A DNA stretch of 49,781 nt from Candidatus Hydrothermarchaeota archaeon (GTDB lineage: Archaea > Hydrothermarchaeota > Hydrothermarchaeia > Hydrothermarchaeales > BMS3B). Shown here piece after piece: positions 6,726 through 15,379 of this stretch. Position 1 is the first letter of the stretch. Each line of letters begins with the position of its first letter. Made by a program: the position numbers and the translations under genes. The stretch is from contig WANX01000034.1 of the NCBI GenBank assembly GCA_015521565.1, positions 1 through 49,781 of the forward strand, written 5' to 3'. The notes beneath the pieces are model-generated. The model saw nothing but the letters and a program-made list of their open reading frames with translations. It was not told the origin of the DNA and made no database searches.

Positions 6726-7613
6726 TCAGGCAGGCACGTACTTCTCCGGAAATATCACCACGGGAACCTTTGAATAAGATGCCACTCTACGTGAAACCGA
6801 GCCCATAAAAAAGCGCTGTATCCTGCCCTTCCCGGTCATCCCCATAAACAGGATATCTGCTCCAATTTCAGCGGAGTATTCAAGAATGGCATCCGCCACA
6901 TCTCGAGAGGTGTGCACCACCTCACACACCACCCGGGGTACGCTACCCCTGACTATACCCTCCGCAGCCTCGAGCACAACCCTGTGGCCGTAGATGTCCC
7001 GCTCACATGTACCGGAGATTTTATCCTTTACGGAATCCACTGCCTTCTCATCCTCCGCCGTCCGCTCACCGCTTCTGTGGATGTGGAGAATCACCACCTT
7101 TTTGAATCTGTAAATTTCGTTTCTGTTCTTTATTTCATAAAGCGACTTGAAGGACTCCTCAGAACCATCGACAGGTACGAGGCATATATCAAACCTGTCC
7201 TGCGGCTCATTCACAAGCATCACGGGTGCTGTAATCCTGGAGAGTACCCTCTCCACCACACTTCCGAGTCGCTCCGCCGGACTGAAAACCCGGGAGCGCA
7301 TTATTAGAATATCGCGCTTCTCTGCCTCTTTTACTATAACATCCTCCGGATTGCCCTCCATCAGCAGCGTCTTTACAGAAATACCGCACACCTTCGCCTG
7401 CTTTTTTGCATTCCTCAAAATCTCCTCCCCTCTTTTTACCAGGTACTCTTTCATGCTCTCCGGCATCTCCCTCACAAAGCTGCGCCGCAGCGGCGTCCTG
7501 TCCACCACATGAAGAAAATGAAGAGACGCCCCTATATGACACGCAAAATTTACACTTGTCTCCACCACCGGATTCCTGTCTTCTGAGAACTTCACGGCGG
7601 CCAGTATCTTCAT
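6726..7613 (-). CDS. Tandem-domain universal stress protein (USP)
   Basis: The 295-residue protein contains two UspA folds. The first begins MKILAAVKFSEDRNP and lacks the ATP loop (RSRVFSPAERLGS). The second, from about 145 (FDICLVPVDGSEES), keeps the ATP-binding pattern G-2x-G-9x-G-S in GMTGKGRIQRFFMGS. UspA proteins bind ATP or other nucleotides and modulate partners; no enzymatic role can be assigned. ATG at 7613 is chosen because GGAGG is 6 nt upstream; the ATG at 7619 abuts that site. The gene follows the ArsB/NhaD transporter by 10 bp on the same strand, so co-transcription and a regulatory role for that transporter are likely. Confidence 0.9.
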   Translation of the reverse strand: MKILAAVKFSEDRNPVVETSVNFACHIGASLHFLHVVDRTPLRRSFVREMPESMKEYLVKRGEEILRNAKKQAKVCGISVKTLLMEGNPEDVIVKEAEKRDILIMRSRVFSPAERLGSVVERVLSRITAPVMLVNEPQDRFDICLVPVDGSEESFKSLYEIKNRNEIYRFKKVVILHIHRSGERTAEDEKAVDSVKDKISGTCERDIYGHRVVLEAAEGIVRGSVPRVVCEVVHTSRDVADAILEYSAEIGADILFMGMTGKGRIQRFFMGSVSRRVASYSKVPVVIFPEKYVPA

Positions 7614-7623
7614 CTTCATCCTC

Positions 7624-8955
7624 CTATAGTATGAAGGTTTTAACATAAAGAAGTATCCCGGAGATAAAGACGGTTATGAAGGTTAGAGGTGCCCCGTACT
7701 TCAGAAACTCCCTGAAGGATATGGGGTACCCCATCCTTTCACTTATCCCCGCAACCACCACATTTGCCGAAGCACCAATAAGTGTGCCATTTCCACCAAG
7801 ACATGCACCGAGAGAAAGGGCCCACCAGAGCGGGTTCCCATCCAGCTGGGAAATCTGGGCCGCCAGCTCCGGGCTTGAGCTCATGCTGTTTACCAGGGGC
7901 ACCATAGTAGCGGTGAAGGGTATGTTGTCAATTATCGCACTGGCAATGGCGGACACCCACAGGATAACAAACATCGCCACCACCAGGTTGCCGCCGGTAA
8001 GCTCCACCGCAAGCAGGGCCACCTTCTCTATTAGACCCGCCTCCTCCACCCCCTTTACTATCACGAAAAGTCCGGCAAAGAATAGAAGAACTCCCCATTC
8101 CACCTGATGAAGAGCCCTGTCCGGATGCTCCATCGTTATGATGAGAAGGAGCGCAGCACCAAGCAGCGCCACTGTTGAGGGCTCAAGATGCAGTGCTGAG
8201 TGGAGGAAGAAGAGGACTATAACGAAGCCAAGCACGCCAAGCGACTTCTTCAGCAGCACAGGGTCTTTAATCTGTTCCCACTCGTCCATTGCCAGCACTT
8301 CTTCGATGTTTTCAGGCTTCTGTGACAGATGCGACCTGAAAACATACCTCAGGAAGAAGAGCGCCACCACAAAAATCACAACAACAATCGGCCCCAGATT
8401 GATTATAAAGTCGTTGAAGCTGAGCCCCGCACCGCTGCCTATTATTATGTTGGGCGGGTCTCCAATCAGAGTGGCGGTCCCGCCGATGTTGGATGCCAGC
8501 ACCTCAGATATCAGAAAGGGGACAGGATTGAGCTTCAGACTCAGGGTAATGCTCACGGTAACGGGTGCTATGAGCAGGACCGTGGTGACGTTGTCCAGAA
8601 AGGCAGAAAGCACCGCAGTGGTTGTGGCGAAGAGCAGCATTATCCGCCAGGGGTCTCCGCGGGACAGCTTGGCTGTTTTTATGGCTATGAACTCAAAGAT
8701 ACCTGTGTCTTTCAGAATACCCACGATTATCATCATTCCGAGAAGGAGCCCTATGGTGTTCCAGTCCACCGCCTCACTCATGAAGTGAATCTCACTGGGA
8801 TACGTCTCCCGGTCAATCAGGCCAAAGAAGGGTCCAAGAGCAACAACCAGGGCCCCGCCCGCCAGAGCGGCGACGGTGCGGTGCACCTTTTCTGTGACAA
8901 TAAGCGCATAGGACACGAGAAGAACTGATGCTGCAAACAGCTGGGCGGTGTCCAT
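7624..8955 (-). CDS. ArsB/NhaD-family ion transporter
   Basis: The 443-residue protein has about 11-12 hydrophobic segments and the two inverted repeats of the ion-transporter superfamily. Their signature loops are SAFLDNVTTVLLIAPVTVSI with IGDPPNIIIGSGAG in the first half, and IIDNIPFTATMVPLVNSM with GGNGTLIGASANVVVAG in the second. Members export arsenite or exchange Na+ for H+; the sequence alone does not decide, and no ars genes are near. ATG at 8955 has GGAG about 9 nt before it; an upstream TTG is weaker. A USP gene follows 10 bp downstream. TTTATATA on the minus strand near 8988-8996 is the likely promoter. Confidence 0.9.
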   Translation of the reverse strand: MDTAQLFAASVLLVSYALIVTEKVHRTVAALAGGALVVALGPFFGLIDRETYPSEIHFMSEAVDWNTIGLLLGMMIIVGILKDTGIFEFIAIKTAKLSRGDPWRIMLLFATTTAVLSAFLDNVTTVLLIAPVTVSITLSLKLNPVPFLISEVLASNIGGTATLIGDPPNIIIGSGAGLSFNDFIINLGPIVVVIFVVALFFLRYVFRSHLSQKPENIEEVLAMDEWEQIKDPVLLKKSLGVLGFVIVLFFLHSALHLEPSTVALLGAALLLIITMEHPDRALHQVEWGVLLFFAGLFVIVKGVEEAGLIEKVALLAVELTGGNLVVAMFVILWVSAIASAIIDNIPFTATMVPLVNSMSSSPELAAQISQLDGNPLWWALSLGACLGGNGTLIGASANVVVAGISERMGYPISFREFLKYGAPLTFITVFISGILLYVKTFIL

Positions 8956-8985
8956 AAACCTACTCTCCAATAGCGGAAATAATCG

Positions 8986-8998
8986 GGTATATAAAATC
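8986..8998 (-). promoter_or_regulatory. TATA box of the ArsB/NhaD-USP operon
   Basis: On the minus strand TTTTATATACCC lies about 36 bp before the ATG at 8955, which would put the start of transcription near 8966. A second A/T element, TTATATAGG, lies about 20 bp farther upstream. The 9037-9051 stretch beyond contains a perfect hairpin GAGGGG-GCT-CCCCTC of unknown role. Confidence 0.5.
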
Positions 8999-9190
8999 GG
9001 CCAGCCCTATATAACTGTTTTGGCGGATGAGGGGATGAGGGGGCTCCCCTCAATTATTGCAACCCCACCAAGAGTTCCCTCCTTACAGCCCAGGTGGGCG
9101 TCGCCACACACAACCACAGATTTTAAATAGCAGTTTAGTGTGATTTGAACTTAATAAAAATGTATCTAAATAAAAGCAGGAGGTTACCCG

Positions 9191-10996
9191 ATGGTTGAGG
9201 CGGAGCATGCTGCGAACCACAAGGGGTTGCTTGCCCACAAGAGAATGTGGACATCCATGGGATTTTTTGTTTTTCTGGTAATTACGGCTCTACCCGCCCC
9301 AGAGGGTCTGTATGAGGTCGTAAGGGAGAATGGATATGCTGAGAGGATGTTTGTGGAGAAGAAAATAATTGGCAACGCAAAGGATTTTCTGTACTTCTAT
9401 GAAACCGGCAGAATAAAACTCTCCGAAGAGGACAGGGCAAAGATAGACGAGCTCCTGTCACTGGCGGAGAGTGAGGAGGAAAAGGTGAAGCTCATAGAGG
9501 AGGTTATCTTCTACAGCAGGGAGTGGCGGGAGAAGATAGCCCAGAGTGAGGCCTGGCTCGACCACATCGCCAATGAGGCAGCCTTCAAGGCAAAGGTGGT
9601 AATAGCCCTTGTTCTGATGTCTATAATATTCTTCGCCACAGAGGCTGTGCCCATAGGAGCCGCGGCAATGCTTATCCCTATGACCGGCTACGTCTTTGTG
9701 CTCGATGGGCCCAGTCCCAGTGATATAGCCAAGAACTTCATGGGGGATGCGGTGTTCTTCATACTGGGAGTGCTCGCCCTGGGGTACATCGTATCCGAGG
9801 TTGGGCTTCACAGCAGAATTGCTGCCTCAATCCTGGGCTGGGCCCACGGATTCAGGGGACCTATTTTTGCCATCGCGATAATAATGCCGGTTGTCGGCGC
9901 TTTCATCTCCGCTCATGCCCTTGCTGCTTTTCTTGCACCTGTTATGGCGAGCATATACTACGGTGCTGTGCGTGCAGCAAGCAGAAGGGGTGAGGTGGTC
10001 CACGACCCTGTGCTTGCGAAGATGCTGCTGCTCACCCTCACCTGGTCCATGAACGTCGGCGGAGTGGGCTCGCCCGCTGCAGGAGCAAGAAATGCAATAA
10101 TGCTTCAGTACTTTGAGCACTTCGGGGTGCCCATGAGCTTTGCCCAGTGGATGATGTACGGGCTTCCCATGGTTCCGGTGCTTGGAGTTGCGGTTGCCCT
10201 CTACGTAATGGCAGTCTTCAAACCAAGGGTGAAGGACCTCACCCCCGGAATAGAGACCATAAAGGAGGAGATAAGAAGGAGAGGTCCAATGAGCAGAGAT
10301 GAGAAGCTCGTCGCCCTGATACTTGTCATTACCATTGCAGGCTGGGTTTTTGGAGAGCTCTTCGAAATAGGCGGTCTGGGAGCCGCTTCTCTTTTTGCCA
10401 TGCTGGCACCAATATTCCTCAGAATTATAAACTGGGAGCGCATGCTTAAGGGTATAGCCTGGGATGCGTGGTTTGTGTACATAGGCGCCCTGGGACTGGG
10501 CGCCTTTATGAAGGAGACAGGCGCAGCCCTCTGGATTGCGAAGAGCTTTATGGAGCTCATATCCAGCATAGTGGAGCCCAGCGGTCTCATGCTGTGGATT
10601 TTTGTGAGCCTCCTCAGCGGAATTATAACCAACTTCATGAGCGATGCCGCCACAACTGCACTGCTGGGACCCATAACCATACCCATGGGTCTTCTCAGCA
10701 ACAATCCTGCAGAGCCCTGGGCGGTAGGCCTCGCCACAGCCTTCGCAACCAGCTTTGCCCATGTTCTTGTGATAGGCACGCCGAACAACGTTATAGTTTA
10801 CGCCCTGGGCAGGTATCCCGACACAGGAGAGCGCATGCTGAGCGCCAGCGACTTCATAAAATACGGGGTGGGGATATTCATAATAAGCATGGCCATAATG
10901 TGGATATTCACCTTCGTGCTTGTGTTCAGCCTCGTTGGATTCCCGGAGGGGATGGTAGAAAGAGCACGCGAATTTGCGGGTATTGGAGGTTATTAA
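9191..10996 (+). CDS. SLC13/DASS-family anion transporter
   Basis: The 601-residue protein has an N-terminal hydrophobic segment, a charged hydrophilic region of about 80 residues (EEDRAKIDELLSLAESEEEK), then the usual DASS membrane core. Core motifs are VGGVGSPAAGARNAIML in the first repeat and ITNFMSDAATTALLGPITI with VIGTPNNVIVYALG in the second, which correspond to the Na+/substrate loops of the family. Substrates of relatives are di- and tricarboxylates, sulfate or similar anions. The soluble insert near the N-terminus is longer than usual. The start ATG has GGAGG 7 nt upstream. A USP gene begins one base after the stop, indicating an operon. Confidence 0.88.
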   Translation: MVEAEHAANHKGLLAHKRMWTSMGFFVFLVITALPAPEGLYEVVRENGYAERMFVEKKIIGNAKDFLYFYETGRIKLSEEDRAKIDELLSLAESEEEKVKLIEEVIFYSREWREKIAQSEAWLDHIANEAAFKAKVVIALVLMSIIFFATEAVPIGAAAMLIPMTGYVFVLDGPSPSDIAKNFMGDAVFFILGVLALGYIVSEVGLHSRIAASILGWAHGFRGPIFAIAIIMPVVGAFISAHALAAFLAPVMASIYYGAVRAASRRGEVVHDPVLAKMLLLTLTWSMNVGGVGSPAAGARNAIMLQYFEHFGVPMSFAQWMMYGLPMVPVLGVAVALYVMAVFKPRVKDLTPGIETIKEEIRRRGPMSRDEKLVALILVITIAGWVFGELFEIGGLGAASLFAMLAPIFLRIINWERMLKGIAWDAWFVYIGALGLGAFMKETGAALWIAKSFMELISSIVEPSGLMLWIFVSLLSGIITNFMSDAATTALLGPITIPMGLLSNNPAEPWAVGLATAFATSFAHVLVIGTPNNVIVYALGRYPDTGERMLSASDFIKYGVGIFIISMAIMWIFTFVLVFSLVGFPEGMVERAREFAGIGGY

Positions 10997-10997
10997 A

Positions 10998-11837
10998 ATG
11001 AGGCCAGAATTCCTGCTGGGTGTGTACCCCGGGGAGCACCTGGAGAGTCTGCTGGTGGTTTCGGGGCAGGTGATAAAGGCGCTCCGGGGAAAGGCCACGG
11101 CTGTTTACGTAGCCCCGGAGGTTCCGAAGAGATACTTCTCCCTGCTGAACATACCCGCCGGTCCCAGAGGAGAGACCATCTCCAGCATGTTCGGTGTGGA
11201 ATGGGTGGCGGAGAAGGTCTTTGAGAAGGTAAGGGAGGTGCTCGGCGAGTACGGTGTTGAGGTGGAGACAAGATATATCACCGGAGACCCTGCGAGAGAA
11301 ATAGTCCAGGAAATTGAAAGAGGAGGTTACGACTTTGCTGCGGTGAGCACATCCGGAATCACCGGAATACAGCGCTCCATTCTCGGAAGCATCTCCGGCA
11401 AGGTTGCCGAGTATTCCAGAACACCTGTGCTTGTGGTAAAGAAGAATACCCGGCTGTGCAGACTGCTGGCGTGCACAGACGGTTCAAAGCTCGCTGCATG
11501 TGCTGTAAAGCTTGGCGCATATCTGGCCGGAAATCTGAACGCCGAACTTACGGTGCTCTCCGTGGCAAGAAGCGAAGAACTGGTAGAAATAGCGGAAAAA
11601 AACGTCGAAGAGGGCGCTGAAATTGCCAGAGAGCAGGGTGCCAGCGTGAGAACTCTTGTGAAGGTTGGGAAGGTCAGGGATACGATACTTGAGGTTTCCA
11701 GGAATCAGGACATGCTGCTTCTCGGTTCGAGAGGTCTGAGCAAGCTGCAGCGCCTCCTGATGGGACACGTATCCCTGGCGATGGTTGCCCATGCAGACAC
11801 CAATGTGTTTGTGGTGAAGAGCTGCCCTGCCTTCTAA
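10998..11837 (+). CDS. Tandem-domain universal stress protein
   Basis: This 279-residue protein has two UspA-like folds. The first begins MRPEFLLGVYPGEHLESLLV and has a degenerate ATP loop (STSGITGIQRSILGS). The second begins near residue 145 (CRLLACTDGSKLAACAVKLG) and has GSRGLSKLQRLLMGH, close to G-2x-G-9x-G-S but with His at the last position. ATG at 10998 has GGAGG 8 nt upstream, inside the end of the DASS gene. It is cotranscribed with that transporter and converges with the next USP gene, overlapping it by 4 bp. The C-terminal domain resembles that of the USP at 11834-12595, including LSK in the loop, so the two look like paralogs. Confidence 0.88.
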   Translation: MRPEFLLGVYPGEHLESLLVVSGQVIKALRGKATAVYVAPEVPKRYFSLLNIPAGPRGETISSMFGVEWVAEKVFEKVREVLGEYGVEVETRYITGDPAREIVQEIERGGYDFAAVSTSGITGIQRSILGSISGKVAEYSRTPVLVVKKNTRLCRLLACTDGSKLAACAVKLGAYLAGNLNAELTVLSVARSEELVEIAEKNVEEGAEIAREQGASVRTLVKVGKVRDTILEVSRNQDMLLLGSRGLSKLQRLLMGHVSLAMVAHADTNVFVVKSCPAF

Positions 11838-12595
11838 CGCACCAGCAGCACATTGCTCTCAGCCTTCTCCAGCACGTGAAGGGAGATGTGGCCCAGCACA
11901 ACCCGCTCAATCTTGCTAAGCCCCCTGGGAGCGAGAGCGAGCAGGTCGTGGTGTCTGCCCTCCCTAAGGATGGTCTCCCTGACACCGCCCACTTCAACTT
12001 TATCCTCCACCTTTCCGGAGTATATTCCTGCTATAGCCTCCCTTGCCCTCTTTACCGCTTCCTCAGCTCTGGGGCGCTCTTCCTCACTTCTGGCAACTGA
12101 GAGCAGTGCAAGCGTTGCCCCCATGGGGGCCGCAAGCCTTGCCGCAAACTCTGCGGCGCGCAGTGAGTGCTCACTTCCATCTGTGCAGACAAGGAAACTT
12201 GAGAGCCTCTCACCCCGCCTGTATATCAGAGTGGTCACGTGGGAATACTCTGCCAGCTTCTTGGTGAGCTTTGAATCCACGTCAGCATAAATTAGCATGT
12301 CGTAGTTTCCCTTCTCAATCTCGTCGAGCACCTGAGACACAAGCTCACCGCCGCGGCTGAGCTTAACCACATCGTTTCCCAGCACTCTTGTTATATCCTC
12401 AAATATCTTCTTCTCCTCCTCCTTGTCCACTTTTCCCAGCTGAATGCTGAAGGGTGAGTAGTACTTCTGGGCGATTTCACTTCTGACACACAGTGCCGCT
12501 ATGCTGCCGTTAAGCGCATCTCTTACAATCTCCGCCACCCTGAGCAGGCCTTCCACATTTCTGTAGGGCGGACACACCACCAGCAGGAGCTTCAA
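11834..12595 (-). CDS. Tandem-domain universal stress protein, coupled to SulP
   Basis: The 253-residue product has two UspA-like halves. The first (LKLLLVVCPPYRNVEGLLRV) is degenerate, with no ATP loop. The second (FLVCTDGSEHSLRAAEFAAR) ends in APRGLSKIERVVLGH, which lacks the first Gly and has His at the end, as in its neighbour. The SulP stop codon overlaps this gene's ribosome-binding site (AGGAGGTGA), so translation is probably coupled. TTG at 12595 is 7 nt after GGAGG, the usual spacing here; GTG at 12598 is the alternative. Modulation of SulP is the natural inference. Confidence 0.86.
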   Translation of the reverse strand: MKLLLVVCPPYRNVEGLLRVAEIVRDALNGSIAALCVRSEIAQKYYSPFSIQLGKVDKEEEKKIFEDITRVLGNDVVKLSRGGELVSQVLDEIEKGNYDMLIYADVDSKLTKKLAEYSHVTTLIYRRGERLSSFLVCTDGSEHSLRAAEFAARLAAPMGATLALLSVARSEEERPRAEEAVKRAREAIAGIYSGKVEDKVEVGGVRETILREGRHHDLLALAPRGLSKIERVVLGHISLHVLEKAESNVLLVR

Positions 12596-12599
12596 CACG

Positions 12600-14321
12600 T
12601 CACCTCCTCTCTCTGCACTCATTGAATATATCTCTGTCACATTCCTTACATATACTTTTGTCAAGGTGCTTAAAGGCACTGGCAATTGCCTCCTTTTTGG
12701 TTTCGTGCACCTCAATCTGATCTATTAGGCCTTCCCCCGCAATGGCATCCATCACGGCATCTTCCACATGAATCAGAAGCAGCCGTATGTTCTTCTTGTG
12801 GAGTTCCTCCACGAGGTCACGGAGGGCATCTATGCCGGAGGTGTCCATATAGTAAACCGCAGCCATGTCCAGAATGAGGCACCTGGTACGCGGGTGATTG
12901 GCAACAATCCGCAGTATCTCATCCCTCATGTGCTCCGCATTCACATATATCATCGGCCCCTCCGGCTTCAGTATGAGCAGCTGCTCACATCCGGATTCCC
13001 TGAGCTCCGAACAGGCAATGAAGTATCCTGTCTCCTTGTCCTTTGTTACAATATAAACACTGGTGTGCATGGTCTTCCACACATAGAGCGCCAGCGCCAG
13101 TATCACACCAACTATTATCCCGTCGTCTGGCTTTGTGAGTATGGATACTGAAAAGGTGGTCATTGCAACAATACCGTCGTACTTGTTTATCCTGTATATC
13201 TCCAGCAGCTGCCTGGGCTGAAATAGCTTCATAACGGCAATTATCACGATAACAGCCAGCATGAACTTGGGGAGGTAGTAGAAGATGGGGGTCAGCACAG
13301 TTATAGACAGCAGGGAGAGGATGCTGAAGATTATTATTGAGACACCGGTACGGGCACCGCTTGACCAGTTGACACTGGTGCCCGAGAAGCTGCCGCATAC
13401 GGGATATCCCCTGAAGAAGGCTGTTGCAATGTTTGCAAGCCCCTGGCCTATGAACTCCTGATTGAAGTCCACCTTCTGCTTTGTGTTGTAGGCAACTATC
13501 TTGGATATGGAGTAGGTCTCTGTCATGCCAACTATGGCTATCACCGCCGCAGAGGTTATTAGCACTCCAATATGTGAGATATCAACACCTGGAAATACCG
13601 GCATGGGCAGCCCCTGCGGAAGACTGCCCACCAGCTCCACACCCTTCTCCTCCAGATTCAGGAAGTACACAAGCAGGGTGAGAACCACCAGCACCACAAG
13701 GGTCTCGGGAAGCCTGGGGTAACGCCTGTGGAGGTAGATGATGGATGCAAAGGCTGTGAGGGACAGTCCAAAAACGTAGATGTTCATTTCTGGCAGACTT
13801 TTGAAAATCTCCAGGAACATCAGGATTACATACTCCTCCTTTGGTACATGGATACCGAAGATGTACTTCAGCTGCGTGGCTGTTATTATCAGCGCCGCTG
13901 CATTAACAAACCCTATTACCGCAGCATGAGAAATGAGGTTGAGTATAAAAGTGAGCCTCAGAAGGGCTATCATGAGTATTATAAATCCGACAATCAGCGA
14001 CAGCATGGCCGCAAGATTTATGTACTCCTGTGTTCCCGGCTCTGCTATCGGCGAGAGTGCCGTAAACACCAGGACTGTCATCACACCCACAGGGCCTGTG
14101 AAGAGGAGCTTGTTGCTGCCGAAAAGTATGGCCACAAGAGGGGCGACAAAGCTTGCATAGAGACCGTAAATGGGGGGAAGGCCCGCAACAAGCGCATATG
14201 CCATGGCCTTTGGTATCATGCTAACTCCCAGGTTTATCCCCGAGATGAGGTCAAAGTAGAAGTACCTGGACTTGTAGTTCCTGAGCCAGGATAGCGCGGG
14301 TATAAGCCTTTCCAGATTCAT
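12600..14321 (-). CDS. SulP/SLC26-family anion permease with STAS domain
   Basis: The 573-residue protein starts with the SulP signature region (DLISGINLGVSMIPKAMAYA, then LPPIYGLYASFVAPLVAILF), continues through about 12-14 membrane segments, and ends in a STAS domain at about 435-545, with LILDMAAVYYMDTSGIDALR at its nucleotide/phosphorylation loop. Relatives move sulfate, bicarbonate or other anions. An unusual tail follows STAS, with three Cys (C558, C561, C569 in CKECDRDIFNEC), which could bind metal or sense redox state. The start has GGAGG 7 nt upstream. A USP gene is translationally coupled downstream. Confidence 0.93.
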   Translation of the reverse strand: MNLERLIPALSWLRNYKSRYFYFDLISGINLGVSMIPKAMAYALVAGLPPIYGLYASFVAPLVAILFGSNKLLFTGPVGVMTVLVFTALSPIAEPGTQEYINLAAMLSLIVGFIILMIALLRLTFILNLISHAAVIGFVNAAALIITATQLKYIFGIHVPKEEYVILMFLEIFKSLPEMNIYVFGLSLTAFASIIYLHRRYPRLPETLVVLVVLTLLVYFLNLEEKGVELVGSLPQGLPMPVFPGVDISHIGVLITSAAVIAIVGMTETYSISKIVAYNTKQKVDFNQEFIGQGLANIATAFFRGYPVCGSFSGTSVNWSSGARTGVSIIIFSILSLLSITVLTPIFYYLPKFMLAVIVIIAVMKLFQPRQLLEIYRINKYDGIVAMTTFSVSILTKPDDGIIVGVILALALYVWKTMHTSVYIVTKDKETGYFIACSELRESGCEQLLILKPEGPMIYVNAEHMRDEILRIVANHPRTRCLILDMAAVYYMDTSGIDALRDLVEELHKKNIRLLLIHVEDAVMDAIAGEGLIDQIEVHETKKEAIASAFKHLDKSICKECDRDIFNECRERR

Positions 14322-14397
14322 CGCAGTACCTCCTCATAGCAGCAGCAAACCTCTGCTTCATCCATACGGTGGGTAGAGCCAGAGCAACCCTGCCCGT

Positions 14398-14407
14398 CCT
14401 TATAAAC
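14398..14407 (-). promoter_or_regulatory. TATA box of the sulP-USP operon
   Basis: GTTTATAAGG on the minus strand lies about 80 bp before the SulP ATG, predicting a transcript with a leader of about 55 nt. The rest of the 14322-14561 gap holds no reading frame that looks coding; it is mixed sequence with an A/T-rich stretch near 14510-14550. Confidence 0.45.
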
Positions 14408-14561
14408 ACTAACAATCAAAGCCACTGACGGCAAAACAAACGTTCCTACCTACCTCCTGAAGGAGTCTGGACAGATTCCGGAAACAATCGGGTTGTAGAT
14501 ATCCCTCCCCCTATTTAAACTTTACTAACGGTTTTGCATATACGAACACTTGCGCCCCATT

Positions 14562-15017
14562 TTAATCCTGTTTTGGAACTACAAGAACAGGCACCTTCAG
14601 GAGACGGCCGAGCTCACCGATAAGACCTTCGGTTGTGCTTCCAAGAAACAGCTTGAAAAGATGGCTCTTACCGGTGGGTGCTATGACTATGAGGTCTATG
14701 TCCCCGCGCTGCCTCACAAACTTTATTATTTCGTCGGAGGGTCTGCCCCTGCCCTTGATTATGACCCCCTCGACCTCCACACCCGCCTTCTCACCCAGTT
14801 CCTTTACTCTGTCGATGATCTCAAGGGCATCGCTCTCCGTCTGCATCCTTCCCAGCAGCTCCCTCTTTATTCTTACTTTCCACGTCTCCAAAGAGATTTC
14901 CGGGTCATAGACATGGAGGGCAACAATCCTGCCTCCGCATCTGCGACACAGCTTTACGGCATACCTCTCAGCCGCATACGCCGCCCAGGAGCCGTCTGTG
15001 GGTACGAGTATGTTCAT
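14562..15017 (-). CDS. Single-domain universal stress protein
   Basis: The 151-residue protein is a single UspA fold: MNILVPTDGSWAAYAAERY at the start, a central EVEGVIIKGRGRPSDEI strand, and the ATP loop APTGKSHLFKLFLGST, in which Ala replaces the first Gly of G-2x-G-9x-G-S. The final strand is VPVLVVP. Its ATG shares one base with the stop of the preceding winged-helix gene (TGATG), so the two are translationally coupled and GGAGG lies 9 nt upstream. A dimeric nucleotide-binding protein acting with that regulator is a reasonable reading. Confidence 0.92.
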   Translation of the reverse strand: MNILVPTDGSWAAYAAERYAVKLCRRCGGRIVALHVYDPEISLETWKVRIKRELLGRMQTESDALEIIDRVKELGEKAGVEVEGVIIKGRGRPSDEIIKFVRQRGDIDLIVIAPTGKSHLFKLFLGSTTEGLIGELGRLLKVPVLVVPKQD

Positions 15018-15307
15018 CAATCTTCCCCTCCTGTTATTTTCTCATATATTTTCAGAAATTCGTCCCAGTGCTCCAGCATCCTGTCGGTGAGAAAGTACAT
15101 AACGATGTAGGTGTGCTCAGAGGTCTCAACGATTCCGTGCTTCAAGAGGATATTGAGGTGGTACCTCACCGTAGTATAGTCCATCTTCAGCTTCTGGGCA
15201 ATCTGGTTGGCGTTGCTGGGCCTGTCGTAGAGCATTTTTACTATTTTCGCCCTGACAACCCCGCCCTTGGTTACTCCGAAAATCCACCAGAGCAGTTTTC
15301 TGTTCAT
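15017..15307 (-). CDS. Small winged-helix transcription regulator
   Basis: The 96-residue protein has a near-complete ArsR-like winged helix: VVRAKIVKMLYDRP, then SNANQIAQKLKMDYTTVRYH as turn and recognition helix, LNILLKHGIVETSEHTY as wing, and a C-terminal dimerisation-type helix (MLEHWDEFLKIYEKITGG). No clear metal-binding Cys pair is present. It is coupled to the USP gene downstream and divergent from the small membrane protein at 15380, with overlapping promoters, so it probably regulates one or both. The start is ATG at 15307; GTG at 15313 is possible. Confidence 0.85.
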   Translation of the reverse strand: MNRKLLWWIFGVTKGGVVRAKIVKMLYDRPSNANQIAQKLKMDYTTVRYHLNILLKHGIVETSEHTYIVMYFLTDRMLEHWDEFLKIYEKITGGED

Positions 15308-15341
15308 CGTCACTACCTGAAACAGAATAATCTCAATAAAA

Positions 15342-15352
15342 CTTATATATTA
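15342..15352. promoter_or_regulatory. Overlapping divergent TATA boxes
   Basis: CTTATATATTA on the plus strand (and its complement TAATATATAAG) sits in the 72 bp between the winged-helix gene and the small membrane protein gene. It is about 33 bp before the plus-strand ATG at 15380 and about 40 bp before the minus-strand ATG at 15307, so the two promoters probably share one A/T block and compete for it. Confidence 0.5.
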
Positions 15353-15379
15353 ACTCCCGACATCTTTTTTCTGAAGGAT

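Noticed and set aside
7624-8955. Arsenic resistance operon
   Set aside because: The transporter fits ArsB/NhaD, but no arsA, arsC, arsM or arsenite-type ArsR is adjacent, so a specific arsenic role is unsupported.
9037-9051. Hairpin GAGGGG-GCT-CCCCTC
   Set aside because: The arms are perfect but short, it is far from any gene end, and no T-run follows. I could not assign a terminator or riboswitch role.
9827-11098. Long open frame (about 420 codons) on the minus strand opposite the DASS transporter
   Set aside because: It is antisense to a clear membrane transporter, its translation is rich in Tyr, His, Gly and Cys without any domain or helix pattern, and it has no ribosome-binding site. 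It is a by-product of the transporter's codon use.
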